Positions 54,764 through 61,723 of a stretch of 64,000 nucleotides of DNA are shown one piece after another; the first letter of the stretch is position 1, and each line of letters opens with the position of its first letter. The notes under the pieces were generated by a model. It was not told the origin of the DNA. It ran no database searches and saw only the letters and a program-made list of their open reading frames with translations. Location: assembly GCA_041397775.1 (NCBI GenBank), contig JAWKWB010000002.1, positions 248,001 to 312,000 on the forward strand. Reading direction: 5' to 3'. Source of the stretch: Ga0077555 sp041397775 (GTDB lineage Bacteria > Pseudomonadota > Alphaproteobacteria > Rhizobiales > Hyphomicrobiaceae). A program made the position numbers and the translations under genes.

Positions 54764-55705
54764 ATGGCGACGATCACCGCTGCACTGGTGAAGGAACTCC
54801 GCGACAAGACCGGCGCGGGCATGATGGACTGCAAGACCGCGCTGAGCGAGACGGGCGGCGACATGGAGCAGGCCGTCGACTGGCTGCGCAAGAAGGGGCT
54901 TTCCAAGGCCGCCAAGAAGGCCGACCGCGTCGCGGCCGACGGCCTCATCGGCGTGGCGACCGCCGGCAATGTCGGCGCCCTCGTCGAGGTCAACTCGGAG
55001 ACGGATTTCGTCGCCCGGAACGACAAATTCCAGGAACTCGTGCGCGACATCGCTTCGCTCGGCGTCAAGGCCGGCGGCGACCTCGCCAAGCTGCTGGCGA
55101 TGCCCTTCCCGGGCAAGTCGATCAGCGTCGACGAGCACCTCAAGGAGATGATCGCGACCATCGGCGAGAACATGACGCTGCGCCGCACCGCCGCGATCGA
55201 GGTCGGGCAGGGCGCCGTTGCCAGCTACGTCCACAACAAGGTGACCGACGGTCTCGGCAAGATCGGCGTGCTCGTCGGCGTCGAATCGACGGGGGCAGCC
55301 GACAAGATCGCCGAGACGGGCCGCCTCGTAGCGCTGCATATTGCCGCCGCCAACCCGCAGGCGGTCAGCGCGGAGCAGCTCGACAAGGCCGCGATCGAGC
55401 GCGAGCGCGCCGTCTATCTCGAGCAGGCGCTGGCGTCCGGCAAGGCCAAGGAGTTCGTAGAGAAGATGGTCGAGGGCCGTCTTCGCAAGGAGTTCTTCGG
55501 CCAGGTCGTCCTGCTGCAGCAGGTTTTCATGGGCCCGGGCAGCGACGGCAAGATGACCGTCGAGCAGTTCATCAAGGACCAGGAGAAGGCCATCGGCGCT
55601 CCCGTCAAGATCGCCAGCTTCGTCCGCTTCGCGCTGGGCGAGGGCGTCGAGAAGAAGTCCGACGATTTCGCCAGCGAAGTCGCCAAGCTGACGCAGGGCG
55701 GCTGA
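54764..55705 (+). CDS. tsf: Translation elongation factor Ts
   Basis: The 313-residue protein has ALVKELRDKTGAGMMDCKTA, ADGLIGVATAGNVGALVEVN and SETDFVARND, the nucleotide-exchange core that contacts EF-Tu (TDFV). It recycles EF-Tu-GDP to EF-Tu-GTP. AAAGGA eight bases before ATG 54764 fixes the start. It follows rpsB by 142 bases, as in most bacteria, and precedes pyrH by 234. Confidence 0.96.
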   Translation: MATITAALVKELRDKTGAGMMDCKTALSETGGDMEQAVDWLRKKGLSKAAKKADRVAADGLIGVATAGNVGALVEVNSETDFVARNDKFQELVRDIASLGVKAGGDLAKLLAMPFPGKSISVDEHLKEMIATIGENMTLRRTAAIEVGQGAVASYVHNKVTDGLGKIGVLVGVESTGAADKIAETGRLVALHIAAANPQAVSAEQLDKAAIERERAVYLEQALASGKAKEFVEKMVEGRLRKEFFGQVVLLQQVFMGPGSDGKMTVEQFIKDQEKAIGAPVKIASFVRFALGEGVEKKSDDFASEVAKLTQGG

Positions 55706-55717
55706 TCTGCACGACAC

Positions 55718-55739
55718 GCGAGGCGGTACACCGCCTCGC
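55718..55739 (+). terminator. Hairpin just after tsf
   Basis: Perfect nine-base arms GCGAGGCGG (55718-55726) and CCGCCTCGC (55731-55739) enclose TACA, 13 bases past the tsf stop codon. There is no T tract, so it may be a partial terminator or an RNA-stabilising hairpin that separates rpsB-tsf from pyrH. Confidence 0.5.
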
Positions 55740-55939
55740 TTCACCGAAATGGCGGCATCGCCCGCGGTGCACCGGCTTCATGCCGGCATCGCAGGGCGGT
55801 GCCGCTTTGCTATGCGCGCGCGTGAGGACTTCGTTCACTTTCAGTCTGCGATTCCGCCCACTGACGCCTTGAGCCACGACGGCCATGGGCCTATGACTTC
55901 GCCGACATTGACACGCGCGATTCACATTTGCCGCGGAGC

Positions 55940-56677
55940 ATGAGCGTGAGCCAGACCCCCTTGCGATACAAACGCCTCCTCTTGAAGCTGTCCGGCGAAG
56001 CCCTGATGGGCAAGAGCCCGCAGGGCATCGACATGGCCGTCCTGGAGCGGCTGGCCAAGGATGTGGCCGCTGCCCAGGCGACGGGCTGCGCCATGTCGAT
56101 CGTGGTGGGCGGCGGCAACATCGTGCGAGGCATGCAGTGGGCCGCGAAGGGCATGGATCGCGCCACGGCCGACTACATGGGCATGCTGGCGACGGTCATG
56201 AACGCGCTGGCCTTCCAGAACGCCCTCGTCCAGCAGGGCGTCGATGCGCGCGTGCTGTCGGCCATCTCTATGCCGACGGTGTGCGAGGCCTACGTGCGGC
56301 CGAAGGCGCTGCATCATCTCGCCAAGGGGCGTGTGGTCATCTTCGCTGCCGGCACCGGCAACCCCTATTTCACCACCGATACGACGGCGGTGTTGCGCGC
56401 GGTGGAGATGGGATGTGAGGCCGTCGTCAAGGCGACGCAGGTCGATGGCGTCTATTCCGCCGACCCGCGCAAGGATGCCGCAGCCGAGCGCTACGACTGC
56501 CTGAGCTACGATGCGGTGCTGCAGAAGAAGCTGCAGGTCATGGACATGGCGGCCATTGCGCTTGCCCGCGACAATGAACTTCCGGTAATTGTGTTCTCCA
56601 TCGAGGAGCAGGGCAACGTGCTCAAGCTCTTGCGGGGTGAGGCGAAAGCCACCGTGATCAATTCCGCCGGCCGCTAG
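55940..56677 (+). CDS. pyrH: Uridylate kinase (UMP kinase)
   Basis: The 245-residue protein has the amino acid kinase fold of bacterial UMP kinase: RLLLKLSGEALMG, IVVGGGNIVRG, GRVVIFAAGTGNPYFTTDT and KATQVDGVYSADPRKD. It phosphorylates UMP to UDP in the cytoplasm. GGAG at 55935-55938 is one base from ATG 55940 but seven bases from GTG 55946, so GTG may be the true start. The TAG stop lies inside the first arm of a palindromic element (56674-56752). Confidence 0.95.
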   Translation: MSVSQTPLRYKRLLLKLSGEALMGKSPQGIDMAVLERLAKDVAAAQATGCAMSIVVGGGNIVRGMQWAAKGMDRATADYMGMLATVMNALAFQNALVQQGVDARVLSAISMPTVCEAYVRPKALHHLAKGRVVIFAAGTGNPYFTTDTTAVLRAVEMGCEAVVKATQVDGVYSADPRKDAAAERYDCLSYDAVLQKKLQVMDMAAIALARDNELPVIVFSIEEQGNVLKLLRGEAKATVINSAGR

Positions 56678-56752
56678 TGTGGCGCATCTGACGTTTGGTA
56701 CCCACTCGCGGCTGGGACCATGACCAAGCGTCAGATGCAAAAGCTGCACTAG
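56674..56752. repeat. 79-base imperfect palindrome overlapping the pyrH stop codon
   Basis: The element is bounded by CTAGTG (56674-56679) and CACTAG (56747-56752). Inside it, GCATCTGACG and CGTCAGATGC are exact inverse complements, extended by TTTGGT and ACCAAG and then ACCCA and TGGG toward a small loop (CTCGCGGC). This shape suits a mobile palindromic repeat (MITE- or REP-like) or a processing hairpin. The pyrH stop TAG at 56675-56677 is part of the left terminal CTAGTG. Confidence 0.6.
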
Positions 56753-56768
56753 AATCATTGAGTTGCTA

Positions 56769-56854
56769 GTGTTCATTCTGGCCCCGACACTGGGTCCGGA
56801 GTATGCTGCACGGGGAGCCAAGTGTGGGAGCCAGAACACGAGTGTCGGCTCCAG
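56769..56854. repeat. Second imperfect palindrome between pyrH and frr
   Basis: CTGGCCCCGACACT (56778-56791) and AGTGTCGGCTCCAG (56841-56854) are inverse complements at 12 of 14 positions. An alternative pairing is GTGTTC plus CTGGC (56769-56782) with GCCAG plus AACAC (56830-56839). Another CTAGTG at 56766 matches the border of the neighbouring palindrome. The 278-base spacer thus looks made of repeat-derived sequence, with the frr ribosome-binding site (GGGAG) at its end. Confidence 0.4.
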
Positions 56855-56955
56855 GGTTCATGGCTGGCGTCGATGCGCCCGCCGACGCATGAAATGCAGC
56901 GTGGGGGCGGCCATCGTGGAGCCGCCAAGTCCGCTGCTGCCAAGGGAGAGCTGCA

Positions 56956-57519
56956 ATGTCGGGTCAGAATTTTGATGCCAGCGAACTCGAGCGCCGCATG
57001 CGCGGTGTGATCGAGAGCCTGAAACGGGAGTTTTCCGGCCTGCGGACAGGGCGCGCGTCGGCAACGCTGCTCGAGCCCGTGGTCGTGACCGTCTACGGCG
57101 CGCGCATGCCGCTCAACCAGGTGGCCACGGTCAGCGTCTCCGACGCCCGCACGCTGACAGTCTCGGTCTGGGACAAGAGCCAGGTGCAGGCCGTCGACAA
57201 GGCGATCCGCGAAGCCAACCTCGGCCTCAATCCCGTCATCGACGGCACGATCGTGCGGCTGCCCATTCCCGCACTCAATGCGGAGCGCCGCGCTGAGCTG
57301 GCCAAGCTCGCGCACAAGTATGCCGAGACCGCACGCGTTGGCATCCGCAACGTCCGCCGTGACGGCATGGAGCTTCTCAAGAAGCTCGAGAAGGACCACA
57401 AGATCACCGAGGACGATCACCGCAAGAACGGCACCAAGGTGCAGGAGATCACGGACAAGCTGGTCAAGGAAGTCGATCAGCTCGTGGCGCACAAGGAAAC
57501 CGAGATCAAGCAGGTCTGA
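56956..57519 (+). CDS. frr: Ribosome recycling factor
   Basis: The 187-residue protein has the RRF signature throughout: LKREFSGLRTGRASATLLEP, QVATVSVSDARTLTVSVWDK and GLNPVIDGTIVRLPIPALNA, then the helical RNVRRDGMELLKKLEKD. Length is normal (E. coli 185). It splits post-termination ribosomes with EF-G. GGGAG seven bases before ATG 56956 supports the start. uppS follows after 71 bases. Confidence 0.96.
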   Translation: MSGQNFDASELERRMRGVIESLKREFSGLRTGRASATLLEPVVVTVYGARMPLNQVATVSVSDARTLTVSVWDKSQVQAVDKAIREANLGLNPVIDGTIVRLPIPALNAERRAELAKLAHKYAETARVGIRNVRRDGMELLKKLEKDHKITEDDHRKNGTKVQEITDKLVKEVDQLVAHKETEIKQV

Positions 57520-57590
57520 GACGGGGCTGCCCGGGCCGCATGGCGCGCGCCCGGATCGGGGGAAGATCGAGACCGAAAGGCGTATCGCAC

Positions 57591-58349
57591 GTGAGCGAGA
57601 AGAGCGGCACGCCGGATGCTGTTGTCGCGGGGCTGACGCCGCCGCGGCACGTGGCCATCATCATGGACGGCAACGGGCGCTGGGCGGAGCGCCGCGGACT
57701 TCCGCGCGTGGAAGGGCATCGCAGGGGCGTCGAAGCCGTGCGGCGCACCGTGCGTGCCGCCAAGGAACTGGGGATCGCCTATCTCACGATCTACAGTTTC
57801 TCGTCGGAGAACTGGTCGCGGCCGGCCTCCGAGATCGCCGACCTGATGGGGCTGATGAAGCGCTTCATCAGGCGCGACCTTGCCGAACTGCATCGCCAGA
57901 ACGTGCGGATCCGCATGATCGGTGGGCGCGACAGGGTCGACCCCGAGCTGCTCACGCTGATCGACGAGGCGATCACGCTGACCCGCGACAATTCGGATCT
58001 CGATCTGGTCATCGCCTTCAACTACGGGGCCCGGGCCGAGATCGCGCGAGCCGCGCGCCGCCTGGCCGAAATGGCGGTCGCCGGTCAGCTGCCGCCCGAT
58101 GCCATCGACGAGGATGCCATCACGAGCGCGCTCGACACGGCCGGCATCCCCGATCCCGACCTGCTCATTCGCACCAGCGGAGAGATACGCCTTTCCAATT
58201 TCCTCCTGTGGCAGTGTGCCTATACGGAGTTCGTGTTTCTCGATACGCTCTGGCCCGATTTCGATCGGGAGCATATGGAGCACGCTATCGAGATCTTTCG
58301 CGGTCGTTCGCGCCGGTTCGGTGGCGTGAGCAACGGCAGGCCGGCGTGA
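57591..58349 (+). CDS. uppS: Undecaprenyl diphosphate synthase (isoprenyl transferase)
   Basis: From GTG 57591 the protein has 252 residues, like the E. coli enzyme. HVAIIMDGNGRWA holds the catalytic Asp26, YSFSSENWSRP is the substrate loop, and RTSGEIRLSNFLLWQ plus EFVFLDTLWPDF is the C-terminal signature. It makes the C55 lipid carrier for peptidoglycan and other wall polymers. AAAGG about ten bases upstream favours GTG 57591 over ATG 57540, which lacks a ribosome-binding site. It precedes cdsA by 37 bases. Confidence 0.95.
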   Translation: MSEKSGTPDAVVAGLTPPRHVAIIMDGNGRWAERRGLPRVEGHRRGVEAVRRTVRAAKELGIAYLTIYSFSSENWSRPASEIADLMGLMKRFIRRDLAELHRQNVRIRMIGGRDRVDPELLTLIDEAITLTRDNSDLDLVIAFNYGARAEIARAARRLAEMAVAGQLPPDAIDEDAITSALDTAGIPDPDLLIRTSGEIRLSNFLLWQCAYTEFVFLDTLWPDFDREHMEHAIEIFRGRSRRFGGVSNGRPA

Positions 58350-58386
58350 AGGCGCGCCGGCGACGAACCAGAGCGAGGCCTGCCAA

Positions 58387-59232
58387 GTGACAGCCAGCGA
58401 TCCCAAACCGGCTACGGGCTCCATGCGCGACCTGTTGCCCCGACTTCTGTCGGGGCTGGTTCTCGCCGCCGTGGCGATCGGCCTGACGTGGGCGAGCCAC
58501 TGGTCGTTTGCCGCCCTCGTCCTCGCCGTCTCGCTCATCGTGTCGTGGGAGTGGAGCCGCATCGTGCGCGGGGCGACGAACGATACGATCTTCGTCATCC
58601 AGGTGGTCTGCGTGAGCGCAGCCGCGGCCCTTTCGGTGGTGGGCCTGCCGCTGCTGGCCCTGGTCATGCTGCTGGTCGGCGTCATCCTCGCCGCGTTGCA
58701 GGGCTTCGGCGAAGCAGGGCGGCTCTCCGCCATCGGCGTGCTCTATGCCGGGCTTCCCGCGATCGCGCTGATCTGGCTCCGCGCACAGCCGGCGCTCGGC
58801 CTGCAGGCGACGCTCTACCTGCTCCTGTGCGTGTGGGCCTCCGATACCGGCGCCTATTTCTCCGGCCGCCTCGTCGGCGGTCCCAAGCTGATGCCGAAGG
58901 TCTCGCCCAGCAAGACGTGGTCGGGCTTCCTTGGGGCCATCGCTTCCAGTGCCCTGGTCGGCCTGATCTTCGCTGCCGCCCAGCCGCTGGTCTCCATGCA
59001 GCGCTGCATCGTGACGGCGGCCCTCATCGCCATCGTCTCGCAAGCCGGTGATCTCGTGGAATCGTCGCTCAAGCGCCGGTTCGGCGTAAAGGACACGAGC
59101 AGCCTCATTCCCGGCCACGGCGGCTTCATGGACCGCGTCGATGGCCTGATCGCGGCTGCCATCTTCGCGGGCATCCTGGGCACGTGGATGAACGTCAACG
59201 CCCCCGCCCGCGGTCTTCTGATCGGACTGTGA
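58387..59232 (+). CDS. cdsA: Phosphatidate cytidylyltransferase
   Basis: The 281-residue membrane protein has about seven hydrophobic spans and the CDP-diglyceride synthase signature near the C-terminus (GDLVESSLKRRFGVKDTSSL, then IPGHGGFMDRVDGL), along with VSPSKTWSGFLGAI. It converts phosphatidic acid and CTP to CDP-diacylglycerol for phospholipid synthesis. GTG 58387 is the start, with GAGG eight bases upstream; ATG 58423 is less likely. In most relatives dxr, rseP and bamA follow; here a RidA gene follows after 92 bases. Confidence 0.94.
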   Translation: MTASDPKPATGSMRDLLPRLLSGLVLAAVAIGLTWASHWSFAALVLAVSLIVSWEWSRIVRGATNDTIFVIQVVCVSAAAALSVVGLPLLALVMLLVGVILAALQGFGEAGRLSAIGVLYAGLPAIALIWLRAQPALGLQATLYLLLCVWASDTGAYFSGRLVGGPKLMPKVSPSKTWSGFLGAIASSALVGLIFAAAQPLVSMQRCIVTAALIAIVSQAGDLVESSLKRRFGVKDTSSLIPGHGGFMDRVDGLIAAAIFAGILGTWMNVNAPARGLLIGL

Positions 59233-59324
59233 ACACCGGCGCATTCGCAGCATACATGGCCTTCTCAATCGAGGCATGCGTGCTATGAGTGGCGCTCCCG
59301 AACATCAGCACGCGAGGACACAGC

Positions 59325-59675
59325 ATGGCAATCATCCGTCACGAGGAAAAAGGCATCCTCTCCAAGGCCGTCGAGGCGAACGGCTTCGTCTTCACCGCCG
59401 GCATCACGCCCGACGACGTGAAGCAGGACGTCACGGGCCAGACCGAGCAGGTCCTCAAAGAGATCGATCGCCTCCTGGCCCTGTGCGGCACCGACAAGTC
59501 CAAGGTCATCTCGGCCACCATCTGGCTGCCCGACATCCGTCATCGCGACAAGATGAACGTCGCCTGGAACGCCTGGACGGGCGGCAAGAACCTGCCGGGC
59601 CGCGCCTGCATCGAGGCCAAGCTCGCCGATCCCGCGATCCTCGTCGAGATCGCCGTCGTCGCCGCCAAGGGCTGA
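59325..59675 (+). CDS. RidA-family (YjgF/YER057c/UK114) protein, first copy
   Basis: The 116-residue protein has KGILSKAVEANGFVFTAGIT, VLKEIDRLLALCGTDKSKVI and NLPGRACIEAKLADPAILVE. The Arg of GRAC corresponds to the catalytic Arg105 of RidA, which deaminates reactive enamines and imines. GAGGA six bases before ATG 59325 supports the start. A second copy follows 45 bases later. The missing upstream Tyr-type residue (NGFVF) and divergence from E. coli RidA suggest an Rid subgroup of unknown substrate. Confidence 0.86.
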   Translation: MAIIRHEEKGILSKAVEANGFVFTAGITPDDVKQDVTGQTEQVLKEIDRLLALCGTDKSKVISATIWLPDIRHRDKMNVAWNAWTGGKNLPGRACIEAKLADPAILVEIAVVAAKG

Positions 59676-59720
59676 TCGCGACGGCCTTGAAGACCTGAGA
59701 GAACCACCGGGGGAGCCCAC

Positions 59721-60071
59721 ATGATCATCGAACGTCACGAGCTGGAACCGATCCTGGCGAACGTCGTGCGCGCGGGCTCCTTCGTCTTCACGGCCGGCGC
59801 GATCGCCGACGACGTCTCCCTCGACGTCGAAGGGCAGACGCGGCAGGCGCTGGCCGACCTCGACAAGTATCTGGACAAATGCGGTTCGTCGAAATCGCAC
59901 ATCCTGAGCGCCGTCATCTGGCTGGCCGACATCCGCCTGCGTGATGCGATGAACAAGGCGTGGCTGGCCTGGGTCGATCCGGCCAACCTGCCGGCGCGCG
60001 CCTGCGTGGAGATGCGCATGGCCGATCCGTGCTGCCTGGTGGAAATCCAGATCGTCGCCGCGCGCGCCTGA
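59721..60071 (+). CDS. RidA-family protein, second copy
   Basis: The 116-residue paralogue of the preceding gene keeps the same length and frame: LANVVRAGSFVFTAGAIADD, ALADLDKYLDKCGSSKSHIL and NLPARACVEMRMADPCCLVE, with the Arg of ARAC. The two copies agree at roughly half of the positions by eye, so the duplication is old. The family forms trimers, and mixed trimers are conceivable. GGGGAG sits before ATG 59721. The thioesterase starts 17 bases after the stop, so the three genes form an operon. Confidence 0.86.
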   Translation: MIIERHELEPILANVVRAGSFVFTAGAIADDVSLDVEGQTRQALADLDKYLDKCGSSKSHILSAVIWLADIRLRDAMNKAWLAWVDPANLPARACVEMRMADPCCLVEIQIVAARA

Positions 60072-60088
60072 GTACGGGAGGAGGCCCC

Positions 60089-60529
60089 ATGACCGCGACA
60101 AGGCCCCCTGTCGGACGGCGCGAGGACTATCGCCATTTCCTGTCCATGCCCACGCGATGGATGGACAACGACGGCTACGGCCATCTCAACAACGTAGTGT
60201 ATTACTCGTTCTTCGACACGTTGCTGACGCGCTATCTCATCGATCACGCCGGCATGGAACTGGAGACCAGCCCCGTGATCGGCCTCGCCGTCGAGACGAC
60301 ATGCCGCTTCCATCGCTCTTTCGCCTTTCCCGAAACGATCGAGGGTGGCTTGCGCATCGGCCGGTTGGGGCGCTCCTCCGCGCGCTATGAGATCGGCTTG
60401 TTCGGAGCGGGTGACGACACGGCGCGTGCCGAAGGGCACTTCATCCACGTCTACGTCGACCGCCTGTCGCAGCGCCCGGTCGAGATTCCCGCCGACATCC
60501 GCGCTGCGCTCCAGCAGATCACGGTCTGA
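60089..60529 (+). CDS. 4HBT-type hotdog acyl-CoA thioesterase
   Basis: The 146-residue protein has MDNDGYGHLNNVVYYSFFDT, the 4-hydroxybenzoyl-CoA thioesterase motif whose first Asp-region activates water, and VETTCRFHRSFAFPETIEGG. It hydrolyses an acyl-CoA of unknown kind in the cytoplasm. GGGAGGAGG lies just before ATG 60089, a strong site. It is linked to the two RidA genes upstream, which could mean a shared amino acid or acyl-CoA breakdown step; that is only contextual. Confidence 0.86.
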   Translation: MTATRPPVGRREDYRHFLSMPTRWMDNDGYGHLNNVVYYSFFDTLLTRYLIDHAGMELETSPVIGLAVETTCRFHRSFAFPETIEGGLRIGRLGRSSARYEIGLFGAGDDTARAEGHFIHVYVDRLSQRPVEIPADIRAALQQITV

Positions 60530-60702
60530 AACGGCGTCGACGATTCCCACGCATCACGAGCGCAAGCCTGATTTTGCGGCGTGACCGCCCCGCGTCAGTC
60601 GATCTGACAAATGCGCATCTGCGACTCCTACGCTCTTGGCGGCATGGCCAAATCAGTAACACTTTGGCGAAAGTGCCTCTGCAAAAAGAGAAGGAGCCTG
60701 AC

Positions 60703-61047
60703 ATGCGTCCTTTCCTGGGTGCCCTCGGCATCGCGTCGTTTGGCCTGTGCCTGTCCGCACCGGCGATGGCCGCCAAGAACGACGACGGGGTCTCGTGGCT
60801 GCACGCCCAAGTCCGCGTCGGCAACAAGGTCTGCTTCGTCGACCACACGCATCAGGGCAACAGCAGCGGGCAGGCATCGAAGAAGGCGGCTCTTGCAGCG
60901 GCGATTTCCGACTATCAGGGGTTTACCGGCTGGGAATACGGCAGTGCCTGGGGTCGCTTCTCGCTGGCGGCGGACAAGCGGGTGTCCTGCTCGGGTGGCC
61001 CGCCCTGGGGATGCACGGTCGAAGCGCGGCCCTGTCGCCGGCGTTGA
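60703..61047 (+). CDS. Small secreted four-cysteine protein, family member 1
   Basis: The 114-residue product has a signal peptide (MRPFLGALGIASFGLCLSAP, cut near AMA-AK). The mature part reads GVSWLHAQVRVGNKVCFVDH, then THQGNSSG, then AAISDYQGFTGWEYGSAWGR, and ends WGCTVEARPCRRR. Four Cys in the mature part suggest two disulfides. The next gene encodes a clear paralogue. AAGGAG six bases before ATG 60703 makes the start firm. The function is unknown. The final Trp-x-Cys-(x)3-Ala-x-Pro-Cys pattern recurs in many small secreted alphaproteobacterial proteins that I recall but cannot verify here. Confidence 0.72.
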   Translation: MRPFLGALGIASFGLCLSAPAMAAKNDDGVSWLHAQVRVGNKVCFVDHTHQGNSSGQASKKAALAAAISDYQGFTGWEYGSAWGRFSLAADKRVSCSGGPPWGCTVEARPCRRR

Positions 61048-61107
61048 TCGGCCGGGGCATTCCGTGTCCCATTGAGGGCCTGTTTACCAGACTGAGGCCT
61101 AATGCTC

Positions 61108-61129
61108 GCGGAAGCGTGGATGCTTCCGC
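61108..61129 (+). promoter_or_regulatory. Hairpin in the leader of the second small secreted protein
   Basis: Perfect eight-base arms GCGGAAGC (61108-61115) and GCTTCCGC (61122-61129) enclose GTGGAT, 20 bases before ATG 61150 and 60 after the previous stop. It may be an mRNA end or processing hairpin, or influence translation of the next gene. No T run follows. Confidence 0.4.
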
Positions 61130-61149
61130 AGAGGTCAAGGGTATCAGTA

Positions 61150-61698
61150 ATGCGTTTCCTCGTATGCGGTGCCGCGTTCGCGTCGGCGCTGGTCGGACTT
61201 GCGGTCTATGGCACCGCAGCCGAGGCGGCAGGTCTCGACGGCCTGCACGGTAAGGTCACCGAGGGCAATCAGCTCTGCATGGCCGACCACTTTCACTACG
61301 GCAATGGCGGCGAATGGAACTCGCGCGACAAGGCGGTCGCGGCTGCCGCGCGGTCATGGGCCAGCCTGGTCGTCCTGGAGTATGGCCGCGAATGGGGCGA
61401 GTTCGCCCGGGCCGGCTCGCAGGAAATGAAATGCACGCCGACCGACGATGATCGCGGCGGCATCCTGTGGAATTGCGAGTCGAAGGCACGGCCGTGCCGT
61501 CCGCTCACCGCAGCGGATTTCGGCGTGCCAGGGCAACCGCACGTGGCCAGCGTCGCGCCGCAGCCGCGATGGCACCGCCCACGGCATCGACGCGGCGTCG
61601 CACGCTACCAGGCGATGCCGCGGTCCCATGCGGGTCGTCCCCGCCATCACCACGCGCACCCTGGCCGTGAATTGATCTGGCCCGGCGACGCACGCTGA
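61150..61698 (+). CDS. Small secreted four-cysteine protein, family member 2, with His/Arg-rich tail
   Basis: The 182-residue product has a signal peptide (RFLVCGAAFASALVGLAVYG, cut near AEA-AG). Its mature part mirrors the upstream paralogue: GLHGKVTEGNQLCMADHFHY, then WASLVVLEYGREWGEFARAG, MKC, and WNCESKARPCR. It adds a 60-residue tail rich in His, Arg and Pro (PRWHRPRHRRGVARY, then GRPRHHHAHPG), which could bind metal or nucleic acid. AAGGG eight bases before ATG 61150 supports the start. It is convergent with the DUF937 gene. Confidence 0.72.
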   Translation: MRFLVCGAAFASALVGLAVYGTAAEAAGLDGLHGKVTEGNQLCMADHFHYGNGGEWNSRDKAVAAAARSWASLVVLEYGREWGEFARAGSQEMKCTPTDDDRGGILWNCESKARPCRPLTAADFGVPGQPHVASVAPQPRWHRPRHRRGVARYQAMPRSHAGRPRHHHAHPGRELIWPGDAR

Positions 61699-61723
61699 CC
61701 CGCGCCTGCGTGCGACCCGGGCG

